Positions 45,641 to 54,642 of a stretch of 64,000 nucleotides of DNA are shown piece after piece. Numbering within the stretch: the first letter of the stretch is position 1; every line of letters starts with the position of its first letter. The translations under genes and the position numbers were made by a program. The notes beneath the pieces were generated by a model, which saw only the letters and a list, made by a program, of their open reading frames with translations, was not told the origin of the DNA and searched no databases. The stretch comes from Mesorhizobium onobrychidis (GTDB lineage Bacteria > Pseudomonadota > Alphaproteobacteria > Rhizobiales > Rhizobiaceae), in contig NZ_CP062229.1 of assembly GCF_024707545.1 (NCBI RefSeq), positions 5,747,501-5,811,500 on the forward strand. Reading direction: 5' to 3'.

Positions 45641-45704
45641 TTCCGCCGCGCTTTGTAGCGATCGATCAACTCCCAGCCCATCTTCTGCGTAGAAGGATTT
45701 CTCT

Positions 45705-46832
45705 ATGAATGCATCCCCAAAGCCGCGCCATGTCGTCGTTGTCGGCGCAGGCATCTTTGGTGCCTCGACTGCGCTGCACCTCGCCCGCCTTGGCTTTGAT
45801 GTGACCATTGTCAACGACGGCGCGCCGTCCAACGGTGCATCCGGCCGTTCACTTTCCTGGCTGAACTCAGCGCGACGCGTGGACACTGCCTATCACCGCC
45901 TGAGGCTTGCAGGCGTCGACCGTTATCGGACCCTGGCTGCCACAAGGCCGGAAACCTCGTCCTGGCTTCGCTTTGACGGCGGCCTCACCTGGGATGCGGA
46001 CAATGAGGCGAACCAGATCGCGTCTATCTGGCAGCTGGAGCAGGATATTGGTTATGACTCGCTTCTGCTCGGCCCTGCCGAAGTTGGCGCAATAACGCCC
46101 GGGGTCAATGCCAGTGCAATCACCCCGCAGGGCGCCATCTTCAATCCTGGCGAAGGATGGGTTGACCTGCCCTCTTTGGTCGATCTGCTGCTCAATGAAT
46201 TCCGCTCCCGCGGCGGCAAGCTTGTTCAGGACGCTGGACGGGTGCGGATAGTTGCCACAGGTGGTCGCGCGCGTGGCGTCGTCACTGCTGGCGGTGCGCC
46301 GGTCGAGGCGGATGCAGTGGTCCTTGCCGTTGGGCCATCGACGCCTTCCATGCTTGCGGAGATCGGAGTCCATGTCCCCGACGCCACGCCGATTTCACTT
46401 CTCTTGAAGACCAAGCCCGTCAAGACCGACCTCCGTGCCGTGCTGAATACGCCGCGTGTGGCGGTGCGCCCGACGCCGGATGGCGCACTTGTTTTGGATT
46501 CGGCATGGTCGGAGGAAGAAGTCGTGGTCAACTCGGACGACACCTACACCGTGCACGACAAAACCGTCAAAGGACTGCTCGACGAAGCTACCGCCGTGCT
46601 CGACGGCAATCCGCGGCTCCAACTCGCAACCTACGCTGTTGGTCCGAAGCCTATCCCCGGCGATGGCGAGCCGGTGCTTGGCTCCGTCGAGACCGTCGCC
46701 GACCTTCACGTCGCTTTTAGCCACAGCGGCGCCACGCTTGGACTGATCGTCGGCGAATTGCTAGCCAAAGAAATCGCCTCCGGCAATCCGCATCCCATGC
46801 TTGCTACCTTCCGCGCCAACCGTTTCAATTGA
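45705..46832 (+). CDS. FAD-dependent amine/D-amino acid oxidase family protein
   Basis: The protein has 375 residues. The DAO-type FAD motif V-G-A-G-I-F-G-A-S-T-A-L-H-L-A is at about 12-27. Then comes N-G-A-S-G-R-S-L-S-W-L-N, like sarcosine/fructosyl-amine oxidases, and a C-terminal segment H-S-G-A-T-L-G-L-I-V-G-E-L-L closing the FAD site. It follows the SIS gene by 64 bases on the same strand. It could act on the released amino acid or on the Amadori compound itself (amadoriase, compare SocD). Confidence 0.85.
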   Translation: MNASPKPRHVVVVGAGIFGASTALHLARLGFDVTIVNDGAPSNGASGRSLSWLNSARRVDTAYHRLRLAGVDRYRTLAATRPETSSWLRFDGGLTWDADNEANQIASIWQLEQDIGYDSLLLGPAEVGAITPGVNASAITPQGAIFNPGEGWVDLPSLVDLLLNEFRSRGGKLVQDAGRVRIVATGGRARGVVTAGGAPVEADAVVLAVGPSTPSMLAEIGVHVPDATPISLLLKTKPVKTDLRAVLNTPRVAVRPTPDGALVLDSAWSEEEVVVNSDDTYTVHDKTVKGLLDEATAVLDGNPRLQLATYAVGPKPIPGDGEPVLGSVETVADLHVAFSHSGATLGLIVGELLAKEIASGNPHPMLATFRANRFN

Positions 46833-47063
46833 AAGGGCAATCGCGGCCGAGGCCGAACTGTCCAGATGAGCCGCGGTGGCATTGCCCAGATGACCGCCTT
46901 CGGAGGTTGATCCGCGCACCTGACTAGGATAACATGACAATCGTAGTTTAGTTTTAGCCGCGGCCGCAGCAAGGCTGGCCCTTCACGCGCGGCGCCATCA
47001 AAACCTTTGAAACTCAGCACAGAGCGCCTGCGCGGCGTCTGTGTGACATGGCGTCCGCAACGA

Positions 47064-48893
47064 ATGATCGACAAGAATCAGATTGCAGCAGAACAGGCAA
47101 CGTTTCGAGCCTTCGCAAACAGCTATCTGCGAGAGCTGAATTCTGGGAACCCCGTGTTCCACCGCATTGGAGAACGGAACTTCGATTGCGTGGAGATTTC
47201 CCTGCCATCGCGGCATGTGGTCCTGCGTATCGAAATCAAATCCCGATCGCTTTGCGGAATGCACCTCTTTGGACAGATCTGGATGCGTCAGGATGCCGGT
47301 CCAAACTGGCACGAGATAGAGCCGATACTGGCTGTGCATCTGCTTGTGCTGGGAGCCAGAGAAGCCGGATCGGCCACGCACCGACAGGCCGATGTGGAGC
47401 TTCTTGAGCGGATTCTTCAGAGTTGTCAGGCGACAAATCGTTACCTCGACGCCGCCGATCGGGCGCCGCCACCGGTCGGCTTTATAGCCGCGGAACAAAT
47501 CCCTGTATTTCGGGCATCCGCTGCATCCGACGCCGAAGAGCCTGCAAGGCATGTCGAACTGGCAGCAGGATGTCTATGCCCCCGAATTGCGCGGCGGTTT
47601 CCAGCTGGCCTATTTCGCGGCCCACCTCGTCCGCGAGGATTCCGCCGGCATCGCGGTGACCTCGATCGTCAGGTCACTGCTGGGGAATGACGCCGGCAAC
47701 ATTGCCGCAGGTAACGGCGAGATGCTCCTGCCCATGCATCCGCTTCAGGCGCAAGCATTGATGCTCGACCCGGCGGTGCGCGCGCTCATGGATTCAGGGC
47801 AGATCCGGTATCTCGGTCCGGCAGGGCCGGTGTTCACGGCGACTTCCTCGGTACGCACCGTTTACAGCGATGACGCCGCCTGGATGCCGAAATTCTCGCT
47901 GCCCGTCCGCATCACCAACTCCAAGCGCGTTAACAGGTGGCACGAGCTGGAGGCCGGCGTTGCAGTGGCGCGCCTGTTCGAATACGCCGGGATCGACACG
48001 TTCGAGCCGCACCTCGGCTTTCTCCATGACAGCGCATACGTGACGCTGGACATTTCCGGACAGGCCGAGAGCGGTTTTGAAGTTATCTTCCGCGAAAACC
48101 CGTTCCGGGGCCGCGCCGACGATCCCGTGATAACCGTTTCGGCACTGACGGCCGAACCACGTCCCGGGCACAGCTCGTTGCTCGAAAACGTCGTCCGGCG
48201 CGTCGCGCATGATCATGATATCTCTGTGCGGCAGGCGTGCCGTCGCTGGTTTGAATGCTATCTCGACTGTGCGCTCGATCCGCTGGTCAAACTCTACGAC
48301 CGGTTCGGCGTCGCGCTGGAAGCGCATCAGCAGAACAGCTTGCTGGACCTTTCGCAGCAGGGGCTGCCCAGCCGGTACTTTTATCGCGACAGCCAGGGAT
48401 TCTACCTCTCGAACAGCTTCAAGGCCCGGTGGTATGGCCTGATGCCGGAGGTTGTTCAAATCCGCAGCTTTTCTTCGATGACCGTGACATTCGCGAGCGG
48501 CTCTCCTATTACCTCATCGTCAACCAGATCTTCTCGGTTGCCGCGCGCGCCGGACATGACGGCCTGGCAAGCGAGGCCGAACTGCTCGGCATCCTGCGAG
48601 CGCGGCTCAAAAAACTTGGCGGGAGAACTCACTGGCGCAGGCCGGGAATTCGCGTCCAGCCTGCTGGACAAGCCGCACATCACCGCAAAGGCCAACCTGG
48701 CAATCCGGCTGCAGGATGTCGATGAACTGGCCGAGGGCGGCAGCGCCATCAAAGCTGAAGCCGACGGGAGTTCTACTGAAACGCACCGGTCGGGCTGCGC
48801 AACCCCAACCAGCTGACGCCCGATCGGGTGCTCCGGTCGAAGCCGCCGCCACCGCTTTCCAAGCGGCGGACGAGCCGCCGCTTGGAGGTCTAA
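47064..48893 (+). pseudogene. Degraded IucA/IucC-family siderophore synthetase (RhbC/RhbF-like)
   Basis: A single ancestral gene can be read across switching frames. The N-terminal part (47064 to about 47508; E-Q-A-T-F-R-A-F-A-N-S-Y) shifts by one base into F-G-H-P-L-H-P-T-P-K-S-L-Q-G-M-S-N-W-Q-Q, which runs to about 48462. It then shifts to N-P-Q-L-F-F-D-D-R-D, shifts back at or near a run of six A (48609-48614), and shifts once more into an end resembling E-F-Y-x-N-A-P-V-G-L-R-N-P-N-Q-L. In that last part TGA (48777-48779) replaces a probable Trp codon. The H-P-x-H-P-x-P-K motif is the family's ATP-site signature. Four shifts plus a nonsense codon mean it is non-functional. The rest of a siderophore cluster is absent. 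Confidence 0.85.
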
Positions 48894-48921
48894 TCTCGAC
48901 CGTGCCGGCCGAACGCCGGTA

Positions 48922-49227
48922 TCAGCGGCCCCAGATCCCCTGCCCATAACCAGGCCCGGGGATATCGAAGATCGAATTTCCTCCCGAGGTCGGTGCGCTG
49001 TCGGCCGTGTTGACACTCGCTGTGCCGCTCAGGTCGACCGCGTAGCCATTGTCGGACACCATCGAATGGTGACCGGTGTTCGGATAGCTGGAGCCATGGC
49101 TGTAGTCGGAGCCATAGTGGTCGCTGCCGGCAAAAGCCATGCCGGAGGCAAACAGGAAGGCGGCAGTGGTAAGAACGATCTTCGTGCGCTGTTCGGAGGG
49201 CTGCCTGATAGCAGCCGAGATCATCAC
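48922..49227 (-). CDS. DUF680-type small secreted protein
   Basis: The frame encodes 101 residues. From about residue 14 it has the DUF680 pattern: T-K-I-V-L-T-T-A-A-F-L-F-A-S-G-M-A-F-A-G-S-D-H-Y-G, a short signal peptide followed by a Ser/Gly/His/Asp-rich secreted tail ending G-Y-G-Q-G-I-W-G-R. The family is small, secreted, of unknown function and abundant in Mesorhizobium. The usual Met directly before T-K-I is replaced here, so the true start is unclear (49227, or a non-ATG codon). Confidence 0.65.
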   Translation of the reverse strand: MMISAAIRQPSEQRTKIVLTTAAFLFASGMAFAGSDHYGSDYSHGSSYPNTGHHSMVSDNGYAVDLSGTASVNTADSAPTSGGNSIFDIPGPGYGQGIWGR

Positions 49228-49836
49228 CGTTCGGCGGCGTCAACGCGGCCTGTACGAATGGCGGCTGTTCCCGATCAGCCGTCGCGTCGTGGGATTGACG
49301 TCTGCCTCTTGTCGATCATGGCGTTGTAAGCGCCGGCGAGCCCCTTCATGGGCCGGATGGTTTTGGTCAATAAGGCTCGCGCGGAGCCGGTCGGGGAAAT
49401 CGTACGAAGTAACTGGCTTATGCATTTTGAACCTCAGGTTTCGGAGCAAGACGCATCGACACCTCGACAAGACTAGATGTTCGTCCAGGGCGCTGGATAT
49501 TTGCATCTCGCCCGTTGAATCTGCCGCATCTGCGGTTCTTATTGTCATACACCGCTTTCGTTTCAGGCGTTTTTCTGTAGTGCGGTGGGAGTGTTTCGTT
49601 TGTTTCAGCGGCACGCGCGACGGGGATGACAGGCGGCATTTTGTGGCTGGTCCGAGTCGTTTGCTCGAGCCGTGGTATCGGCCGTGCAATCTAGGCCATT
49701 CGTGTTTCGGCCGTTTTTCCTGAGCACTGGATAGATTTCGTTTTCACGCCAGCGCTGGCGAAGATCCCCACGCGCCGAAACAGTTGAAACAAATCACGCA
49801 GCGTCTGAATGTGTGCTGAAACAAAGAGGGTCTAGG
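49228..49836. other. Intergenic region with GAAAC-rich promoter-like elements
   Basis: No gene is firmly supported in about 600 bases. A minus-strand 24-codon frame (49275-49349, M-K-G-L-A-G-A-Y-N-A-M-I-D-K-R-Q) resembles the start of a DUF1127-like small protein, cut short. The region holds the 51-bp element (49560-49610), a weaker copy (about 49704-49750) and, beside the IS, further GAAAC repeats. Confidence 0.45.
49560..49610 (-). promoter_or_regulatory. 51-bp two-block element, copy A
   Basis: Two blocks, GTTTCAGGCGTTTTTC (49560-49575) and GTGTTTCGTTTGTTTCAGCG (49591-49610), flank a 15-base variable spacer. Both blocks are identical to those at 57566-57616, where they lie 62 bp before the DUF1127 start. 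On the minus strand they read as GAAAC-type repeats. A promoter/operator role is inferred from the strict block conservation and position. Confidence 0.5.
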
Positions 49837-49859
49837 TGTTTGATCCCGGACTTTAATGG
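49837..49859 (+). repeat. Left terminal inverted repeat of IS copy 1
   Basis: Begins TGTTTGATCCCGG and pairs with 50816-50838 over 23 bp with five mismatches. Confidence 0.8.
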
Positions 49860-49892
49860 CGCATCATTGCCGTCCGAATCAAAGGATGCGCT

Positions 49893-50843
49893 ATGGGACA
49901 GGTTCTACACCGCCGCGCCACGACGACAGAGGCAGTCCGTCGAGCGATACAGCATAGTCAAGAGAGCCTGAGAGCGCTGGCCAAGCGCTACGGCATCGAT
50001 CAGAAGACAGTTAGAAAGTGGAGGAACCGGATCTCGACCGCCGATCTTCCCACCGGCCCGAAGAAACCAAGATCGACAGTGCTGTCGCTCGAAGAGGAAG
50101 CGGTGATCGTCGCCTTTCGCAAGCACACGTTGCTGGCGCTGGATGATTGTCTCTATGCCCTACAGCCCTCGATCCCGCATCTGACGCGCTCGTCGTTGCA
50201 TCGCTGCCTTCAGCGCCATGGCATTTCGCGGCTGCCGCAGGTGGACGCCGACAAGCCGGCCAGGAAGAAGTTCAACGCCTATCCGCTCGGCTATTTCCAT
50301 ATCGACCTCGCCGAGGTGCAGACCGCCGAGGGCAAGCTGCGCCTTTTCTTGGCCATCGATCGGACGTCGAAATTCGCCTATGCGGAATTGCACCCGACGG
50401 CGGGCAAGATGGCGGTGGCCCAATTCCTTCGCAACCTGATCGCGACCGTGCCCTATGCCATCCATACCATTCTGACCGACAACGGCATTCAGTTCGCCAA
50501 CCGGACCTGCGACCGGCATGCCCTTCAGCACATCTTCGACGGCATCTGCGACGAACATGGCATCGAGCACCGGCTCACAAAGATCAACCATCCCTGGACG
50601 AACGGCCAGGTCGAGCGGATGAATCGGACCATCAAGGACGCCACCGTCAAGCGCTTCCACTATGACGATCACGAGCAACTGCGTCGGCATCTCGCCGACT
50701 TCATCTTAGCTTACAATTTCGCGCGCCGGCTTAAGACCCTCAAGGGCCTCACGCCCCACGAATTCATCTGCAAAATCTGGGCAAAAGAGCCCGAACGGTT
50801 CCGACTCGATCCCACCCATCAAATGCCGGGACTAAACACCTAG
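49893..50843 (+). CDS. IS481-family transposase, copy 1
   Basis: The protein has 316 residues. The N-terminal HTH (about residues 12-47, S-L-R-A-L-A-K-R-Y-G-I-D-Q-K-T-V-R-K-W) binds the ends. The DDE catalytic residues are visible: Asp138 (Y-F-H-I-D-L-A), Asp196 (L-T-D-N-G-I-Q-F-A-N) and Glu241 (N-G-Q-V-E-R-M-N). The stop codon TAG (50841-50843) is not part of the element; it lies in the target duplication CCTAGG. The catalytic set is intact and the copy should be active. Confidence 0.93.
   Translation: MGQVLHRRATTTEAVRRAIQHSQESLRALAKRYGIDQKTVRKWRNRISTADLPTGPKKPRSTVLSLEEEAVIVAFRKHTLLALDDCLYALQPSIPHLTRSSLHRCLQRHGISRLPQVDADKPARKKFNAYPLGYFHIDLAEVQTAEGKLRLFLAIDRTSKFAYAELHPTAGKMAVAQFLRNLIATVPYAIHTILTDNGIQFANRTCDRHALQHIFDGICDEHGIEHRLTKINHPWTNGQVERMNRTIKDATVKRFHYDDHEQLRRHLADFILAYNFARRLKTLKGLTPHEFICKIWAKEPERFRLDPTHQMPGLNT
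50816..50838 (+). repeat. Right terminal inverted repeat of IS copy 1
   Basis: Ends ...CCGGGACTAAACA, the inverted partner of 49837-49859. The target duplication CCTAGG follows. Confidence 0.8.
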
Positions 50844-50883
50844 GATCCGCCCTCGGGCGATCACGCGAATAAGGGGAACGATC

Positions 50884-53800
50884 ATGCGGCCTGATAATCC
50901 GGTCACATCCACACACACAGGCTATGCCCTCTTTGACGCCAACAATGTCCTCGTTGGGAGCAATCCGGAGATATTTGGAAGCCGGCGGCTCGATCGCGGC
51001 GAGATGCAGCCGATGGACGCCATTGCCGCAGTCGCCGAAGCCCTCTCAAATCTGAAAAGTTTCGACGGCCGCCCAATCGAGCCGGGCAACGCGTTCGTTG
51101 AAAGCGCTGCGGCGCGGTGGACGCAAATCGACAAGGGTCCAGTTGAAGCGGAGACTTTGGATGGGCAATGGAGGTTGTTCACGGCACATCCTCGGCCGGA
51201 AGGTGGGGTGGCCCTGGTAAGCGTCGACATTACCGACATGAAGCGAGCGCAGATCGCGCACCGGGAAAACGCGGAGATATTCCGCTGCATCACGGACAGT
51301 CATCCGCTGCCCGTTTGGGTGGTGGACGCGGGAAGCGGGCAGATCCTCTACGAAAGCCTCGATGCCTCGAACCTGCTTGGCCGAAAATGGACCCCGAACG
51401 AGCCGCAATTCCTGACGGATCATTTCGTGAATACTGGCGAATTCGATGAAATCAGTTCTCTCGCCCGCAACAGCGAGATCGTGCGGGATCACGAAATCCA
51501 GCTTAGAAACACAAGCGGATCGACCGTCTGGTGCTCGACCAACTGCCGTCGCGGCGTTTATGACGGGCGCCCCTCGCTCATCATCGGCGTATTGGACATC
51601 ACGGAACGTAAGCAGCGCGAGGATCTGTTCGGTTTCCTAATCAAGCATCATCCGTTGCCGGTATGGATGAACGACGCGAGTTCGGGGGAACTCATCTACC
51701 AGAGCAATGCTGCCGAACGGCTGCTTGGATGGAGCAAAAAGGCGCAACGCGAGACGGTGCGGCTCGGCGACTACTTTGTCGACCCCGAGAAACACCGGGA
51801 AATCAATCGGGAGCTCATGCAAAAGGGCGTCGTCGAAAATTGCGAGGTGCTTCTTAAGAGACCCGACGGGCAAGAGTTCTGGGCCACGGGCAATCTCAGG
51901 ATCGTCGAGTTTCAGGGCCGGCGAGTGGTTCTCGCCGGCATCGCCGATGTGACCAAGCAGAAGAAGCGTGACGGCGAAGTCGCTGCGGCGCGGGAGATGC
52001 TCGCAGACGCCGTTGAATCACTCTCCGAGGGATTCGCACTTTATGACGAAGATCACCGCCTGGTCATGTGCAACAGTCTTTACCGCGAGTTGAACCACCC
52101 AGTGCGGGATCTCGTTGAACCGGGGGTGGAATGGAACGAGCTCCTTGGCGAATCCGCCAAGCGCGGCGTGTACCGCAACGCGGTTGGGCGTGAGGACGAG
52201 TGGCTCGACGAGCGGATCCAAAACCGGATCGAGTTCCACTCCCATTTCGAGGTCCCCCTCTCCGACGGCAAATGGCACTCGGTATCGATACATCCCACCG
52301 ATCTTGGCGGCTTCGTCGTAACGCGCGCCGACATCAGCGGGCGCAAGAAGGCCGAGGCTGCCGAGCGCGACGCCACGGCTCTGCTGCAAAAGGTGCTCGA
52401 TGCCTGCCCTTCGCCGATACACATGACCACGTTCGAGGGAGAAACGCTCTACCGCAATCCTGCTACCAGAGATCTCTACGCCGACCGTCCTCGAATAACC
52501 GACCACTATGTCGATCCAGATTATAGCGCAATATTGGAGCGCACCCTGATCGAAAAGGGCAGGATCGATGATTTTCGGGTCCAGCAGTACGACACCGAGA
52601 ACAAGGCCTTCTGGGCTTCGATTTCCGCTCGCCTGATCGATTTCCAGGGAAGGCAGGTGATAGTGTCGAACACGACGAATATCACCGACATGATCGCCGC
52701 CCAGCAAGAAACGCGCAAGGCCAACGAGCGGCTGATCGACGCGATCGAATCTCTGGCCGAAGGGTTTGCCCTCTACGACAGGAACGATTGCCTGGTGCTG
52801 GCCAACAGCAGGTACCGCCAGATGCACGCGATAAGCGCGGATGTGCTCGTTCCCGGGGTGAACTGGTTCGAGTTCCTCCGCGTGACCGCAGAGCGCAACC
52901 AGTTTCCGGTTCCACGGGACAAAATCGACGACTGGCTTGCCGAGAGGGCAAGGGACCGCCGCGAGTTCCGGCAACAGGAATTCCGTCATACGGACGGGGG
53001 TTGGTTTTTCGTCTCGAACTGTCCGACCCGCGAAGGCGGGTTCGTGGTCACCCGTGTCGACATTACAGAGCGCAAGCGGGCCGAGGAGGCCGCTAAGGAA
53101 GCGGATGAAATGGTCCGTAAAGTCCTCGAAGCCTGCCCCGTCAACATCCAGATGACCCGCGCGCATGACGGGAAGCTGCTCTACCGCAGTCCCGCCACCG
53201 TTGAGCTGCTCGGCAACGTCACCAGCGCCATCGACTACTATGTCGATCCTTCAGAGCGGATGCGATACGTTGAGCGGCTGCTCGCGACGGGGTTGGTCGA
53301 CGATTTCGAAACCCAGCTCAAACGCAAGGACGGTGGGACCTGCTGGTGTTCGATTTCGTCTCGACTGATCGATTACCACGGTGAGAAGGTGATCGTTTCC
53401 CACGCCTACGATCTCACCGACCGTATCGAAATGCAGCAGGAATTAGAGCGACAGCGCGAGACGCTGCACCAGAACGAGAAAATGTCGGCGCTCGGCGGAT
53501 TGCTGGCGGGAGTGGCGCATGAGCTGAACAATCCGCTCTCGGTGGTGCTTGGCCTGTCATCGCTGTTGAAGGAGACCGCAACCGACGCCAAGGTCGTGGA
53601 ACGCGCCGACAAGATGAGCAAGGCAGCCGAACGCTGCGCGAGGATTGTCAAGACTTTCCTGGCTATGGCCAGACAGCAGCCGACGCGAACCTCAAACGTT
53701 GCGATCGATGATATTATTTCCGAAGCGGTGGAAGTGGCGAGCTATTCGATTCGATCGTCGGACATCGCGCTTTCAGTTCATCTTGAACCTGGTCTTCCTC

Positions 53801-54573
53801 CGATCTGGGCGGATCCCGATCAGCTTGGCCAGGTGGTGATCAATTTGCTTGTCAATGCAGAACAGGCGCTGCACGGCTGGGACGGGCGACGGACAATCAC
53901 GGTTTCAACGCGGCTTCATCCCACGACCGGCAACATAGTCGTCAGCGTTGCCGACACGGGCCCGGGAATTCCCAAAGAGATACTTCCCCGCATTTTCGAG
54001 CCGTTCTTCACGACGAAAGAGATTGGGTCAGGGACCGGGATCGGGCTGTCCTTCTGTCATCGGATCGTTCAATCCCATGGAGGAACCATCGAGGTCGAAT
54101 CCCCCGAGGGGGGTGGCTCGACCTTCATACTTTCGCTGCCTGCTTCGGAGCGTCTCGACGAACGAGCCGAAACGGCCGAAGACGAGCTCCCGAATTCAAC
54201 CGGCATTGCTTGTCTGGTGGTGGACGACGAAGAGGAAGTGGGTGAGTTGGTCGCTGAGGTGCTCAGGCGAGATGGTTTCAAGGTCACCATTGCAAGATCC
54301 GGCGAAGAAGCGCTGCTGCATCTCCAGAACCGCACTTTCGCGCTGATCCTGAGCGATCTGAAAATGCCGAACATGGATGGACGGGGATTGTTCAACCAGA
54401 TTGCCAAGCTCTATCCGGCCGAGCTCGACAGGTTGGCCTTCCTGACAGGGGACACGATCAGCCCGGACGCGCAGATGTTCCTGCGCGCCGCGAAACGGCC
54501 CTATCTTGAGAAACCGATCAAACCTAACGAGCTCCGTTCGTTTGTCTCGAATCTGGTCAACAACAATACTTGA
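50884..54573 (+). CDS. Multi-PAS hybrid sensor histidine kinase
   Basis: The protein has 1229 residues; AAGGGGA precedes ATG 50884. No membrane segment is evident, so a cytoplasmic sensor is likely. About seven PAS/PAS-like units run from the N-terminus to about residue 860, with recurring V-D-I-T-D-M-K-R and A-D-I-S-G-R-K-K ends. Two of them have the E-G-F-A-L-Y-D form of PAS_7. Phospho-acceptor His879 lies in G-V-A-H-E-L-N-N-P, the ATP lid is D-T-G-P-G-I-P, and F-E-P-F-F-T-T-K-x-x-G-x-G-T-G-I-G-L-S follows. A C-terminal receiver has V-V-D-D-E-E and Asp1158 (S-D-L-K-M-P). It starts 45 bp after IS copy 1, which separates it from its likely upstream promoter. An OmpR-type regulator follows. 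Confidence 0.92.
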   Translation: MRPDNPVTSTHTGYALFDANNVLVGSNPEIFGSRRLDRGEMQPMDAIAAVAEALSNLKSFDGRPIEPGNAFVESAAARWTQIDKGPVEAETLDGQWRLFTAHPRPEGGVALVSVDITDMKRAQIAHRENAEIFRCITDSHPLPVWVVDAGSGQILYESLDASNLLGRKWTPNEPQFLTDHFVNTGEFDEISSLARNSEIVRDHEIQLRNTSGSTVWCSTNCRRGVYDGRPSLIIGVLDITERKQREDLFGFLIKHHPLPVWMNDASSGELIYQSNAAERLLGWSKKAQRETVRLGDYFVDPEKHREINRELMQKGVVENCEVLLKRPDGQEFWATGNLRIVEFQGRRVVLAGIADVTKQKKRDGEVAAAREMLADAVESLSEGFALYDEDHRLVMCNSLYRELNHPVRDLVEPGVEWNELLGESAKRGVYRNAVGREDEWLDERIQNRIEFHSHFEVPLSDGKWHSVSIHPTDLGGFVVTRADISGRKKAEAAERDATALLQKVLDACPSPIHMTTFEGETLYRNPATRDLYADRPRITDHYVDPDYSAILERTLIEKGRIDDFRVQQYDTENKAFWASISARLIDFQGRQVIVSNTTNITDMIAAQQETRKANERLIDAIESLAEGFALYDRNDCLVLANSRYRQMHAISADVLVPGVNWFEFLRVTAERNQFPVPRDKIDDWLAERARDRREFRQQEFRHTDGGWFFVSNCPTREGGFVVTRVDITERKRAEEAAKEADEMVRKVLEACPVNIQMTRAHDGKLLYRSPATVELLGNVTSAIDYYVDPSERMRYVERLLATGLVDDFETQLKRKDGGTCWCSISSRLIDYHGEKVIVSHAYDLTDRIEMQQELERQRETLHQNEKMSALGGLLAGVAHELNNPLSVVLGLSSLLKETATDAKVVERADKMSKAAERCARIVKTFLAMARQQPTRTSNVAIDDIISEAVEVASYSIRSSDIALSVHLEPGLPPIWADPDQLGQVVINLLVNAEQALHGWDGRRTITVSTRLHPTTGNIVVSVADTGPGIPKEILPRIFEPFFTTKEIGSGTGIGLSFCHRIVQSHGGTIEVESPEGGGSTFILSLPASERLDERAETAEDELPNSTGIACLVVDDEEEVGELVAEVLRRDGFKVTIARSGEEALLHLQNRTFALILSDLKMPNMDGRGLFNQIAKLYPAELDRLAFLTGDTISPDAQMFLRAAKRPYLEKPIKPNELRSFVSNLVNNNT

Positions 54574-54642
54574 CAGATCCGTGGATTTGCACGTCACTTC
54601 AGGGGCAGCTTATCCATTAGGCTAGTTGCTCGGTGGTCGATT

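Larger units (their letters stand above)
49837..50838 (+). mobile_element. IS481-family insertion sequence, copy 1
   Basis: A 1002-bp element. Its ends are 23-bp imperfect inverted repeats (TGTTTGATCCCGG... and, inverted, TGTTTAGTCCCGG..., 18 of 23 matching). It is flanked by TCTAGG (49831-49836) and CCTAGG (50839-50844), a 6-bp target duplication with one difference, of the NCTAGN type known for IS481. A second copy of identical length lies inverted at 62479-63480. The single gene is an IS481-type transposase. Confidence 0.9.

Noticed and set aside
49240..49689. 149-codon minus-strand frame upstream of the DUF680 gene
   Set aside because: Basic, low-motif composition and it runs through the 51-bp element; no ribosome site supports its start. 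More likely non-coding.
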